Source: Lithospermum erythrorhizon
Taxonomy: Eukaryota; Streptophyta; Magnoliopsida; Boraginales; Boraginaceae
Assembly: GCA_019722365.1 (NCBI GenBank)
Contig: JADFUC010000776.1
Coordinates: 806,001-870,000, forward strand
Direction of reading: 5' to 3'
DNA length: 64,000 bases
Below, one piece after another: positions 35,851 through 48,660 of the stretch. Position 1 is the stretch's first letter, and the number at the start of each line of letters is the position of its first letter. The notes beneath the pieces are model-generated. The model did not search any database, had not been told where the DNA came from, and saw only the letters and a program-made list of their open reading frames with translations. The position numbers and the translations under genes were made by a program.

Positions 35851-37745
35851 TATCCATTTGAATCATAATAGATGTTAACTATTGATAATTTTAGTTCTGA
35901 ATAATAAAGTAATGATAAAGTCATATACAAGATATCAATTCTGATAGAAATTATTTCCCTTGAGGCTCCATGTGCAAAATTCGATGTGAATATTGAACTT
36001 AGGCTAAGATCTCGCCTCAAATAATTGATTCCACAGGTGAAGAGGATACTTACATTCCACAAATATAAACGAATTTTATTATAACTAAACTTCTTGAATA
36101 CTAAAAATTAGGAAGGAGTATAAATTTACATGGACTCTTTGAATGATAATATGCGGAATGACATATATTGTCAACGTCGTTTACAAGTAATATGTGGACA
36201 TCTTTAGGATGTTGTCAAACTCATTAAACACTTAAGCTTAATTAATTTAGTACTTAATTTATTAAACTTCTTTGTTAATGAATTATTTCAAGTACTTAAT
36301 ATCAAAATTCTTAACAAAAAATTCAGTTCAAATTCTTAAACTTATTTTCTCTTAATCAAATAATCTCCGCAATTCTTATAACTATGCAGTCTAATACTAA
36401 AGAAAACAACGACACCTCGTTTTCACCTTACACATTCTTACTCCCGATTTACTCAGCGGGTTAATAATTTTATCAGCTTTCTGTTCAATTTATAATACTC
36501 GGATGTGTTATTTTAGACAATTCTTTGTATTTCATTGATGTATTGTATTGTTAATATGAAGAGTCGATTATTTTTGTCGTTGTTTTGTTAATTCTTTAGT
36601 TTTCAATTTAATTCTTTGTATTTTATTCAATGTATTATATGATGTTAATTTATTACTTTCGGATTTTACTATTTATAATGCTAAATTTGCTATATTTATA
36701 CTACTTTCAGTTCTTATGTTATACTACTTTCATTAGTCTTTAATATTTTTCAATTTAATAATTTTATCATTTTCTACTATTGATTTATAATGCTCAGATT
36801 TTCTATTTAATCAAATTATTATATTTATACTACTATTTATAATCTAATTAATAGATTTATTATTTAATTATCTATTATAGTATTATTTATTTAATATATG
36901 ATTCGTATATATAAGTAAATGAGCTAAGGTAAGGAGGCCAAAGTTGTCAAAATAAGCTTTAACTTAAGTCTTTCTTTTTGAGCTGTTATTCGAAACCTTT
37001 TAAATATTTTTCGGTATTCAAATTAAATTCGTAATTGAGATTATGATCAGTTTGGTCATTCCAATTTTTGATTTCGGGTTTCGGTTTGAGGAATTTAGCG
37101 AACACTTGATCGTATATGCAGATATTATAAAATTTCTGCATTAATATAATGTATATTTTTAACACTACCAAGATATGATGATTCTACCAAATGGTTTATT
37201 TTTTGTTCTTCTATTGTAAGCTCCATCTACTTATATAAATTAGTTTGTTTGAAATGTCAATATAACTGTTGTAGTCTTATTAATTATAATAATGTTAATT
37301 TGTTACTCCCACATTACTAAAGTTAATACAAGTTATATTTAATATACTGGGATAAATTTTAGAACATGTCTAATAAATAAAAAACAAAAAAATAGAATCA
37401 ACAATAATGTTAATTGTTACTCTTTACAAAAGAGATTAAACACGGTTATATTTAATATACTAAGGATAAATTGAACTATCAATAAATAAAAACAAAAACA
37501 AAAAAACAGAATCTCACAATAACCTAACTTTGTTATTTTCTAGAATAAAGATAGACTTTAATTTTGAACATATCTAATTCACAAAAATAAGAATCTACTT
37601 AATAACTAATTTTGATTATACAGACAAGATAGATTTTAGATTCAGAATTTTTCCTAAGAATATCATATTCTCATGCACAAGCAATATGAGTATTCTTGAT
37701 GTAAAAATAAAACATTACTTCTGATGTAATTGAATATATGTAGAC
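35851..37745. other. AT-rich intergenic DNA
   Basis: No gene. Local near-repeats: at 37288-37344 and 37404-37454 the words AATAATGTTAATTTGTTACTC and AATAATGTTAATTGTTACTC are each followed by a TTATATTTAATATACT block. Confidence 0.45.
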
Positions 37746-38369
37746 TAGGCGTGGCAAGCGAGGCAAGGCGCCGGTGGGCCGTTGAGGGGCCAACCTGATC
37801 CCGGTTCGTATTCGGCCGGGCCTTAAGCCTGAAGCGGCCCGGTTACTGCAGTTATAAATCGTCGGACAGAGTGATTGGCGGGCTTCCTTGATTCAGGCCA
37901 CTTTGATATTCGTTGGGCCTTGACCCACGGGCAGTTGAACTCATAGGCCCCAAGTATTAACGTGAATGCCAGATTACGTATGAAAGCGGTACCCGCGTTA
38001 ATTTCATCTTAATGTAGTGGTTCGTATGAAGCAGTGCTGAATATCTTGTAAATATTGCATTTTCTACTTATCGCGTGGTACAGTTCATACTTGATGCCAG
38101 CGTTTCGCAGAAAGAAGGTGCGGTTTTTCAAAAAAGAATCGCGACATTCAAACATACCGCGTTCGTTTCATTCACACATTCATTCATTGAAAGCGTGAAA
38201 CACCATAACATTGACATTCAAACATTACTTAACATTCAGCATGCAACCCGAAGAGATAAAGTCTGCGTAAAATAGCAAACACTGTTTTAAGCGGGAAAAA
38301 CATCCTTTATATATTATGCCAAACACGTTCACTCGTGTGTTTCTTCAACTGGTTCTTCTTAAGTATAAA

Positions 38370-39130
38370 TGGAGGAGGTGGGCGTGATGGGGAGAGCCAA
38401 CTCCGTTGTTGAGGAGAAAGTGTTGTGCGATCTATTAAAACTTTTGGACATCCGACCCATATGGATCCCTTTGTCGCCCGTCATTTCATTGATCATCCTA
38501 TAACCGCGATCGCCGACATGTGTCACCGGCAGGCCTGAAGTCGCATTTCATCTAACAACCTCTTCAAAGTGTCACCTCAGCTCTGTTGGTTGTTGCGAGG
38601 TAGTAGCCTCAATTTGAGGATCTGGGTAGACCTCTCCCGTACCGCCAATTTCCCAGGAACCCTATATGGGGCCGCCTTGAGGCTCTGCTGAATAATAGTT
38701 CCACACGACACCTAACCTCCTCATAGTTCTCGTAGATCTCCCACTTCGATCTGGCATGGCCTCCACAAATAAACCTCGAACTTAGGAAATGAGGGCTTTT
38801 GAAGTCATTGCCGCTTTGACTAGCTTTCAGCAGACAATCTAGGATAGGCACGACTTTTCCTACTAACCAACAGTGAACAAATGTACCACTGTGGCGGCCT
38901 TATTAACTATGCGTATTTCGAGGATGATGGGGGTAGTTAACCTTCGTATCGATTGAGGCGCAGAGTTACCGATCATTTGTATATAACCAAGTTCGGTGTT
39001 TTGACTAGTTGTGATATTCACTTGGACGCGCCCCGGATACAAAGCTTCCCGCCCCGTCTAGATTGTGTTATCGCTAACTTAGGGTTTGGGCTGTTGGCTA
39101 TTAAACACAATCAAGGTGGCTAATTGTTAA
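38370..39130. other. GC-richer unassigned block inside the hAT element
   Basis: Composition is clearly less AT-rich than the surroundings and looks like decayed coding sequence. On the plus strand a short frame starts MEEVGVMGRANSVVEEK at 38369; on the minus strand a frame covers 38609-38851. Neither matches a family I recognise. It may be a nested mobile element. Confidence 0.35.
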
Positions 39131-39588
39131 TTCTCGCGCCGCCCCTAGTGGGATAATCCTACATACATTCATACGTTACTGTCACCAGTCGTAAAAAAAT
39201 TCATTCATAAGATCCTCCCTCCGTAATCATTCCTTGACACCATTAACATTAAAACTTAAGCCTATCACTTAGAGATTACATAGCCATTATCTAGTTCAGC
39301 CCTACGGTCCAGCGCCCGTAGTCTTATAAAATTGAACTACAATTTCCGGATACCGTTCACAGCTAAATGTACAAATATTTGCTAATTGAGCATTTCTAGG
39401 TATTGAGTCTGAGATTACCAGTAAATTATTGTTTTGATGGAGGCCTCGTCCCAGAGATAAAACCTTGTCGTGCATTTGTTCCTCCACTTTTCAACGACAC
39501 CAGCTTCCGTGTGAAATTAAGTCACAAATCACTTCCCTCGAAGTTCCTACTCGTATTAGGGTTCCGCCTCACCAATTCTGGTTGATAT

Positions 39589-39681
39589 AAAAGGCTGTAT
39601 CTAAGAAATTAAACAATATATTACCAAATAAGTATAAAATAGGTTTGTAAGGTCGGTATAAGGCTGTATCTAAGAAATTTG
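39589..39681. repeat. 20-bp direct repeat pair
   Basis: AAGGCTGTATCTAAGAAATT occurs at about 39591 and again at about 39660, roughly 70 bp apart, with similar TATAA-containing text before each copy. Confidence 0.8.
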
Positions 39682-40199
39682 AGGAGAATTTGTGGAGAAT
39701 TTGTGAGAATAAATATAATAATAATGAAAATGAAGTTCAAAAGTCGCGCCCTATTGCAACATACCGCTTTGATATAGCATTGGTACGTTCCATTAAACGG
39801 TACCCGTTTAACTTTCTGAGAGAGATAGCTATAACTTCGATTTGCCCAAGTTAAGCATTAGTACGTTCCATAATAAGCAGTACCCCGTTTCTGATATCTA
39901 AATGCTATAGTTAATAACCTAAGCGTGGTACCGTTATCGTGCTGCTTACGTTCATCATGGTACTAAATATATTTGCGATGGTATGCGTTTCAGTCCATTT
40001 GTCGTGCTCGAAAATGTAAAAAGAAACATAAAAGATATTGTATTATTGAGATTACATTAATTTATACTGCGTTAACGCTAGGAGACGATATATTTAATTT
40101 CATACACTCAATCAAAATTTAAAAACTATACAAATCCCCAATCATCGCACACTATTTCTATGCCAGTTGTCATATACATCGGAATGTATTTCTATTGTG

Positions 40200-41660
40200 T
40201 TGTTCTCTTCATCTATTTGAATTTCTTCCCTCGATGTCACTAGATCGTCGAACAATCTTGCTTTCCTTCCATGAGTGTATCCTTATCTTGCATCGTGCTC
40301 ACATAGCCGTCAATCCTTGTTCTAACACATACTTGATCGCCCGAGCTTTAAATGTAGAGCAGCATGCTTTGAGTGTATTAGACCGCCCGTACTAAATCTT
40401 GGATTCAGCAGCTATTGTTGACATAGGTATAGAAAATATTTCTTTTTGTAATCTTAGACAATACCGGAAACAATGCTTCCTTGGTAAGCCCGCCATTTCA
40501 ATATATCAAAAGGTTATTCTCATTATATTGACTCAATTCCAAAGTTGATTCTAATATTAGATTTAGCTTCGTTAGTGTCTTGTGGAAGCGATTCGGATTA
40601 AGTCATTACCTAGTAATTGTAAAGCATTCCTTAGGTGATCATGTTGACCGTATCTTAACTCCACGGGGAATATTAAAACTTGATTTCACTACTAGAATAC
40701 GACCTTGCTTTTTGTCTTGGTGATATTGCTGCTCATTATTATACGTATCGTTTTCGATTCAAATGCTTTCAGTTTTGAGGCAATCAAAAACTCTTTAGTT
40801 CGGGATACTAATGCTTCATAATAGGTTCACATAGAAATTAAAATAAACTTAATTAAGCGTTAGGATCAAAATTATACCAATTGCATATGCATATGGGATA
40901 GGATAGAAAATATTTAAAACTTGTCTTCCATATTCCGGGCAATATCTCCCCAGACATTGTCTATGCTGGTCATATGAATGGAAAGATTAACGATACATTC
41001 TAAAGCAAGATGAATATTTGGTTCATATTGAGTTGAAAAAACTTTAATGATATTTAAATGGCTCAAAATTTAAGTAATTCATAACAATATTTCGAATTAT
41101 TATATGTGAGTGGGGATAATGTTCTGATAGAACATCGTCTCGTAAAATGTTGTAATTTCATCCTTATACATATATGCACGAACTAGTAGATGCGTGGGTG
41201 AGTTTCTCTAGTGTCACAATCCATAATTAATTTTTAAACTTTTTCCCGAAGCCTCAACCTAATTTTTATATTCATGTCTTCTAACCCACGCCATTAACAA
41301 CAAAATTAACGGCCCTTCTGGTGGTAAAATAAACTCATCCCCGAACACGTGTATTCCGTCTTTAGCGACTAATTGAAGGGCGTGACATAGCTTATCTAAC
41401 ATGAAAAAGTTCACTTTAAAATCCAGGTTTAATAGGCATCTTTAATCTTTCAATTGATACGTTATTAGCGGACATTATCAAATGAAATTGAGTAATCCTA
41501 TTGAACATTTGTAATCATTAGCACATCAGTATACGCTTCGAAATTTGAATATTGTTATGTTTAACTTAATCGATCTAAATATATAATTCTCCTTTGTAAG
41601 ACCAATCATAGTCAATCCAATGGCATGTTACACATTATATCATCCAAAGAATTTTAATTA
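40200..41660 (-). pseudogene. hAT transposase remnant (Ac/Tam3-like)
   Basis: Read on the minus strand with several frame changes, in family order: an IDYDW / LQRRIIYL block (about 41620-41570), SFDN or SANNVSIERLK (about 41500-41450; compare ITxDNASANN), LDKLCHALQLVAKDGI (about 41405-41355; compare the CxAHxLxLIxxDG box), then the C-terminal dimerisation region with IPMSTIAAESRFSTGG (about 40440-40390; compare IPxSTVASExxFSxGGR). The order and spacing fit a zf-BED/RNase H-like/hAT_C transposase. The N-terminal zinc finger is not securely read. Stops and frameshifts throughout show the copy is dead. Confidence 0.75.
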
Positions 41661-42890
41661 TACTAGTCAAGCACATTTTTATAAGGCAGATGCCAGAATT
41701 TTGAAGATCTTGCTTTTAAAATATTTAAAAATAGTTTGATAAAAGTAGACCGAGGGATGTGTGCTTTCGAGGATTAACGACATTTTAGATATTTAGTGGC
41801 TTGCATCATCGCAATGATTAAAAGGCAAAAAGAACTACCGTTACAAATTTCCATAGTTTCGATCATATGCCAAAATACTAAAAGAGTTTTCTTAAGGTAT
41901 CAATAGTTCTTGTATACCTCCCACTCTTTGAATTCTCATGACCACTTAAGTATATATAAGATGACCGGTTCCCCACTACCCCATGCGTTTTTCAATGATA
42001 GAGTGCTCTTCTGTTTAGAAACGAAATTTGCCGTTTGTTTTCGGTCTCCCGAGAAAATATTTTTAATCACAGTTTTTCTCTCAATAGTAGTATCCGTAGC
42101 ACTAGATTGGGGATTAATAAGGAGTAGTTCTAATCATAATTATCATCATCTGATTCTTCAATCATTGGACACTCTGTATTTATCACTTTTGAATACTTTT
42201 CAAGGTTCGTTTTAGCTTCCGTTAATTAAGAAGAACAAATATAAAGATTTTTAAAGTTGATATGATAATATACTTTAGGATAATAAATGGAGCAAAAAGT
42301 ACAGATCGTTGGATTCAACGTTTGTAGCAAAACGAGCCCAAAAACCCTGAGTAATGAATATTGTAATTTAGCCGAAAGTGATTCCTTAACTAACGGTATT
42401 GCTTAGAATGATTGTGAGTTGTGAGAAATGAAGGAAGTGTTGCCCACTATAGACCTCTTTCATTTTGGTTTTGAAATGTAGGATGGTTTGTGCGAGATTA
42501 AACGGTGCTGGTTTAGATGAAAGCGGTACCGCGTTACACTGAAGCGTGTTGTACACGTTTAATCGCGCGGTACCGGTGCCAAATCACAAATTCATAAAAA
42601 ATAGCAGTTGAACTTTAGCATTAGTGCGGATTAATGTAGCAGAAGCGGTATACCGTTTATGTTCAGGTAAGCTTGGTTAGCATTCTGGAATTAAGGGTTA
42701 CTTTTAGCATTCTGGTTAACTCATCCAGCCGAGGTAAAAGCGTCGTACCGTTGAATTCAAGCGATTTTAGCGTCGACCCCGATACGGACTAATTAGAGGC
42801 AGGGGATGTTAACCGGCCGGTTAGTTCGCAGACTCAGGTACGTCAGATGACCGAATTGTGGGTTTCCCACTTTTTGTGGTTGAACAGTTA

Positions 42891-45800
42891 AATATACCAA
42901 CAAAATTATTTAACAAGGACAGAATTTGACATTATCAAATAAATCAAAATGAAACCATAAAATCACTACAATGATCCTTTGGTTTATTACCAAAGTGGGT
43001 TTCAATAATATTTAAGTTTCTAAATATTAACTAGTGCTATTTTTTAGTTTATACAAAAAGTATCTCTCATTAGACAAAATATGTTTTTTATACACGTATA
43101 ATATTAATTTTTCTTCAAAAATTATATTAATTGTGGATAATTTTCTAATCTAATCATACGTGAAAAATTATATTAATTGTTAGATTATATTACTTGAGGT
43201 TTCATTAGGTTTGTTCTTGTATTTTCACATTTATTTGTATCCTTGCGATGTCAATTAGCTATGAGGGATCACAATGATTTAATTACTTCTATTTCATATC
43301 CAACCTATTTCATCAAGAACAAGGAAATTATATTTTTTATGTGTAATTATGTTTGAAGTATATAATAAAAAGAGCAAATCTAATAAAACAGTTTTAAAAA
43401 AGTATATAAGATGAATATATATCTAATATAATTAATTATTTCAGTAAAATAAGTCCAATAATTATTACCCTTCATTAAGGGTATTTTAGTCCGTTCGAAA
43501 CATTAAAGTTGAAGAATTTTAAATTTTGTTTAGAGCATTAATTTGTTACCAATTGAAATTTATAGCTAAACAATTCACATATAATAATATTAGGAAGGAA
43601 GGAGTATAGAAGTTAAGTCGTTGTCCCATGAGGTTTAACATATGAAGAAGCACGAAACCTCTGCTTTGTTTTACGTTAATAAAAGTCTTATATAATATCG
43701 ATGAAAAATATTTAAAGTATTAATATATTTAATACAATTTACTGAAATATTATAGTTTTATTCGAATCAATGTTATGCTATGATGGATGACAAAAGTTTC
43801 TGTTTAGTCATTAAAAAATTAATCTAGGCAATCTTACGATGGATAAAAGTAATAAAGATATGTATGAATGACATAATAATTATAAAACTTGATTGATGTT
43901 TTAATTTTGAGCATGACTACTTTTTATAAAATTTATTTATATTATTATGTAAATATCTTATATCAATATATAATATTTCAACAACTTACTTTAATGTTAA
44001 TATAATTTTACAGTTCAGACTTCATAGATATATATATAGACAGCTAAGATAATAAGATACATTAATTTTTAAACCAAAAGCTTCTGTATAAGAAGGTAAT
44101 AGTATATAGTAATAATAAATTATCAATTTTGTTGGTGGAGTTTAAATAATTGTGACTAATGAGAAAAAATTGAGCAGTCTTTTTAGAGATATATTTAGTA
44201 TTTATAAATTTTGTGAATTTTGGTGGTTGGGTTTTAAGATAATTTTAACTATTTAGAAAAGAATCATGAATATTTTATGATATATGATGGTATAATGTGA
44301 AAAATTACATAGCTTGTTCACATGGCAAAAATAAACAAATCTGACCAAGATTGAATAAATGTATAATAACGAATTATGAAAAGCCATATAATTCTAGCAC
44401 ACGTATGAATCTGATACTACAAACGTAAGCGGATGATGAACTTTCTAATCTCTCGATTCAAATCTATAACTGGAAATTAGAAATGCCTCACAATTAGTCC
44501 GCACAGAAGGCGGTTGAATCCTGCAGGAGTTGAGGACTTCTAGAATCTGATGGACAATTTGATCGAAACTTTGACAAAAATAAAAGGGAGGAAGGGAAGG
44601 CTGGTTCTTTTAGGGGAGAGGATGAGAGGAAATCAATTCTAGGTTTTCATTTCATACTTTCATAAGCAATCCCAAGTTTTAAACAGACTATAACCCCTTC
44701 CGTTTGATAAATAGTTAGCTTTCGTTGGCAGGATTGGCTTCAACTTATTGCTAACTGAGTGAAATGAAACAACAAGTTACTTCAGCCAAACTCCCTCGTT
44801 AAACCCATCAGTGAAATAACAGTTAATTGATTGGGGTTTTATCCGATTTGTGTTTTACATTATCAATCTTAAATTGATCTTGATAAAAGATGATGGATTG
44901 AAGATATTATTTAGAATCATGAATTCGTTAGAAGCTGATGACTTTTGATTCATACATTTCGGATCCTCAATGATGTATCTAAACTTTTAAAAAACCTATA
45001 TGAATATAAGAATTAGCACATTCTGAAGGCGGAAGGCAGAATGGACGAATCCCACTTTGGCTTGACCCAGTGAAAGCCCGCTTCAGCCTCAATACCAAAC
45101 TTATTCGATACCGAGAATGATGTCTCTAGATTGCGCGCTTAGGAAGCAGGCAGAGGCCGCAGGCTTTTGTTCGGTTACAGAAGATGAGACAAAATTGGAA
45201 GGAAAACTCTTCAATTCTTGGGAGAGGCTGACTATGGAGAGATAAATGGAGCAAAGGTTTTCATGAAATAGAAAAACACTTGTCTCTTCTTCATACCAAA
45301 GCCTATTCGACCGTTCGGCGACTCATTAAGAAATCGGTTTAACTAAGTTAGCTTGGTGGGCAGATTATGGCTTAATCAAATAATGAGTCAGCAGTGAGTT
45401 GTAGTATTTTCCAATTAACTTAACAAGTCAATTAAAATACTACTTGAGAGTCACTATCAGATGACTTATCAGTTACATTCTTCGATTTCAATTGCTAATT
45501 GATTAAACTTGCAGTTTAACGGTGATGTTCATCGATATATATTTAACAAATATATAATATTGAGAGATACAACTCGATAATAAGTCTGATTTAATTCATT
45601 TCCTTGAAATATTATTCAAATATCATTGTATGTGTGAAGCCTTCTAGGCTCGGATAATAGTAAGTTATATAATATGACCAATTACTATTATTATAGCGAT
45701 TAATAAGTAAAGATCATGATCGTTGTAGCTTCATAAATTATCCTTGAGAACCCGCACTAATAATGTGCAATTACTAAGGTGAGCAGCACAAGTTACGTTA

Positions 45801-46082
45801 ATGCCGTTCACCGGCAGTGCAATGAATTGTCTATGATTGTCATGGCGGGCATAATACAAAAAGGGGAATCGATTCTCATTGATTTATGATATCAACTTTA
45901 AGTAACAAATAAAAAGACAAAAAGAAGGATAATTTTTATTAATTTTGAAGTATGAAATTTAATTTTTTAGATAATGATTAAAATATAGAGAATATTCACC
46001 AGATTTTAAATTTCATAGTTTTAGAATTTCTGGCCGAAGATCTCTACCTCGCTATGAGGATAATTTGGTCTCTTCTTGCTTT
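42891..46082. other. Intergenic DNA, partly old repeat
   Basis: 42891-44340 is AT-rich without features, apart from a GGAAGGAAGGAGTA MITE-like end near 43595. 44400-45450 and 45600-45870 are less AT-rich and look like remnants of an LTR element or other transposon, but no protein motif or paired repeat was found. Confidence 0.35.
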
Positions 46083-46330
46083 CATATGCCCCAACCGTTC
46101 ATATTCTTACATCTTTCTAGGTCAAATATTTTGTTTCAAATTACTTGTCTTTTCTGCTTAGAAAATTGTAATTCTACATTTTCAATGTACTTTTTGTTAT
46201 TAAATTATCAACCAACCAATGATAAAGTTTTAATTGGTGTCATTCTATATTTCAATGCTTTTTGACTACTTTTTTGTTTCAAATCTATGTGCAATTATTT
46301 ATAGAGACAAGCCCAAAGACGGAGGGTATA
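46083..46330. mobile_element. Stowaway-like MITE, family A copy 3
   Basis: The interior matches 35415-35668 closely in order (CTTTCTAGG, TTTGTTTCAAATT, TTAGAAAATT, TCTACATTTTCAATG, TTTTTGACTACTTTTT, TATGTGCAA, TATAGAGA). The right end ACGGAGGGTATA keeps the terminal repeat; the left end is eroded. Open frames across it are fortuitous. Confidence 0.7.
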
Positions 46331-48380
46331 CGTGTGTGTTGGAGTGTTCGATTATAGCTTCTGCTTTGATCTCCATGAGATCTGATGTCATAAGTAGGGA
46401 GGATCTGAGGAGGCGTAGAGAGAGGATGGAGGTAGGTGTGGTCTTTTCACAGAGAAATTGATGCTCTTTAAAATATATGAAAGTATATTTATTCGATAAT
46501 GTTTTTTCTACGATTTTGTATTCTGTTTTATATTATAATAGTAGAATCGGCGTGTATGAAGGCTAAGTAATGCAACCTTAAATCTTATTACTTGCAAACA
46601 TACAAGTGGAATACGATCGTTTCACTTAATATTATCATTATATATAAACGTGTTCCCGTTGGTGGAAATGTCGAGAGGTTTTAGAACATGTTAACATGAT
46701 TAATGTGTCATGTAAAAAAACTCTTTTCTTTGCTCAGGTTGAAAAAAAGATGAATCTTAATTAAAAATTTTTTTATCTTTTGAAATTAATTATCTATTAA
46801 ATCGAGTATAATTGTGTTTGATTGATTTATTATTTGAATGAATAATTTTGGATGTTAATATTATATTACTAACAATTTTACTAAAAATATTATTTTGGAT
46901 AAACTATATTATTTAAGTTTATAAAAACATTTTTTGGAATATGTATTAATAATAATATATATGTTAACAATTTAAGTATCATACTGACAAATTATACTTG
47001 AAATAAAATGCTAGAAAATAAAATAAATATTATCCACAAAAAGTAACCCGGTCGTGCTAAAATTGATGCCAATGATTTTAAAAAAATATATTTAATCATC
47101 TTATTTTATAGTAATTTTCATAAAAATTTAAAGAGTTATTAAGTTGCTCAAGTATCGATTCAAAGGCTCGAAAATATACAATTAAAATTCGAAAGGAGTG
47201 TAAGTTTATCTTTCGATTTTTAGAAGATTTCGAGATTCTTGTAAAAAATATATTAAATATTTAGAAAATGATTCACGTCTCCTTTACTAGTCGGCCAGAA
47301 GGGATGTGTTCGGCCTAGAGTTTCTTGATGGTAAAAGGAGGCAAAATCAATTGAGATATAAGGATTTCATATTTTATGTGTGGGAGTTTCTCATGGTGAA
47401 GTCACGCGATGAGGTGTTTTTTCCAGAAAGAATGAAGATGATATATTCGGCATGACACCACTAACATTGTACTTACACTCTTTTAAGCCTTCTAAACTGA
47501 CTTATCACATCAATTGCTATAAGTCCAAGGGACACTATATCTTTTATTCCCAATTTCTTATAATAATAACATTACTCTAAAGACGTTGTACTACTATTTA
47601 GTTACTAATCAATTACTATTATCAACCACTTGATTTTTTATTTTTCCTAATCTCTTTAATCACTTCTATAAAAGGTCTACAAACAAATAGGTACAAAATA
47701 AATATGCCCTACTAGAATGCCACCGCCACTCATTTAACATTTTTAACTTACTCATTTATAATTAGTTTTGTTTTGGATTTTGGTGTAATGATCTCCATAA
47801 CAATCACATGCAAAGGACAATTATCATACAATTAAGTTTATATTTTTCTTTTATTATGTTTTCTTTTTTACATAGAACATGTGATAAAATTAAGCAATGC
47901 TTTTTTGGCTGCTTAATTTCATTCTTATCATTATAATGATTTGAACCTGAACTTTATTATATAAATAATACATGTGATTATTAGACAACTATATAACATC
48001 TATTGTATGACAATTCGACACTCATTATTATTTGCATAAGTGTAAGATAAAATATTTTGGATGAAGATACAATTTGTCGGCCGTAGCCAACGCATCCGGG
48101 CCGACATATGGAATATAGAAATAGAAGAGTGCAAGAGTTCAATAAATGGCGATTTCATCACTCCAGTTCATTCAGTATTTTGGATTGATTTGTCCCAATT
48201 AATTGTCCTTTCCTTTCTCAATCATTTACCATTAAGATCAATGCCTTCTTAATATATATTCTGATAATCTCGACAACGGATAAAATTAAAATAATGTCTT
48301 ATATATAAATAAGTTGAGAGTTGATGAATGATGAGTCCTGTTATACTACCTATATATATTATTGAGTATTATACTTTAAG
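46331..48380. other. Intergenic DNA
   Basis: AT-rich; no coding frame or mobile-element boundary recognised. Confidence 0.4.
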
Positions 48381-48660
48381 TGTTCAGAAATAAAATTTAA
48401 AGTTTCGAGAAGAAAAGGCTTTGAATTAAAATAAAAATATGAAAAGAGGGAAAAACATATTTGATTAGTTAGTTGCATTCTACTACATAATTTCCACCTA
48501 TTTATACATAATGGACCTCTGCGTCATTTTACATTCATTTCGCTTCTTTCTGGCGTCATCAGCTAAGCTAAATAATAGGTAGGTTCGACCGTATGCTTTG
48601 CTCTTTAAATTTCGACTCAACCTCTTCCTTTTTCCTTCTTTGCCTATATATCATAATGCA
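48381..48660 (-). repeat. 3' LTR of the copia element
   Basis: In plus orientation it begins TGTT and shares with 52963-53251 the blocks AAGTTTCGA(G/A)GAAAAG, TTTGATTAGTTAG, CTATTTATACAT, TGGACCTC, GCTAAATAATAG, GCTCTTTAAATTTC and CCTTCTTTGCC, ending near a CTATATAT run. It is the 3' LTR because the coding remnant runs on the minus strand. Confidence 0.8.

Larger units (their letters stand above)
37746..42890. mobile_element. Large dead hAT-superfamily element, ~5.1 kb
   Basis: The left end reads TAGGCGTGGCAAGCGAGGCA, close to the TAGGGGTGGCAA start of many plant hAT elements. The right end near 42860-42880 is a poorer mirror (...GGGTTTCCCACTTTTT), and I could not confirm an 8-bp target duplication. 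A minus-strand hAT transposase remnant lies at about 40200-41660. Subterminal regions carry repeated GCGGTACC/GGTACC words (37986, 39797, 39927, 42523, 42570 and degenerate relatives). ATGAAAGCGGTACC followed by GCGTTA occurs near both ends. A GC-richer piece at 38370-39130 may be a nested insertion. Outer limits are provisional. Confidence 0.6.

Noticed and set aside
41910..42215. 101-residue plus-strand frame with a hydrophobic middle
   Set aside because: It lies opposite the decayed hAT transposase 5' region and has no recognisable similarity; judged fortuitous.
46065..46461. Two overlapping plus-strand frames
   Set aside because: They cross the family A MITE, which explains the sequence; no conserved domain.
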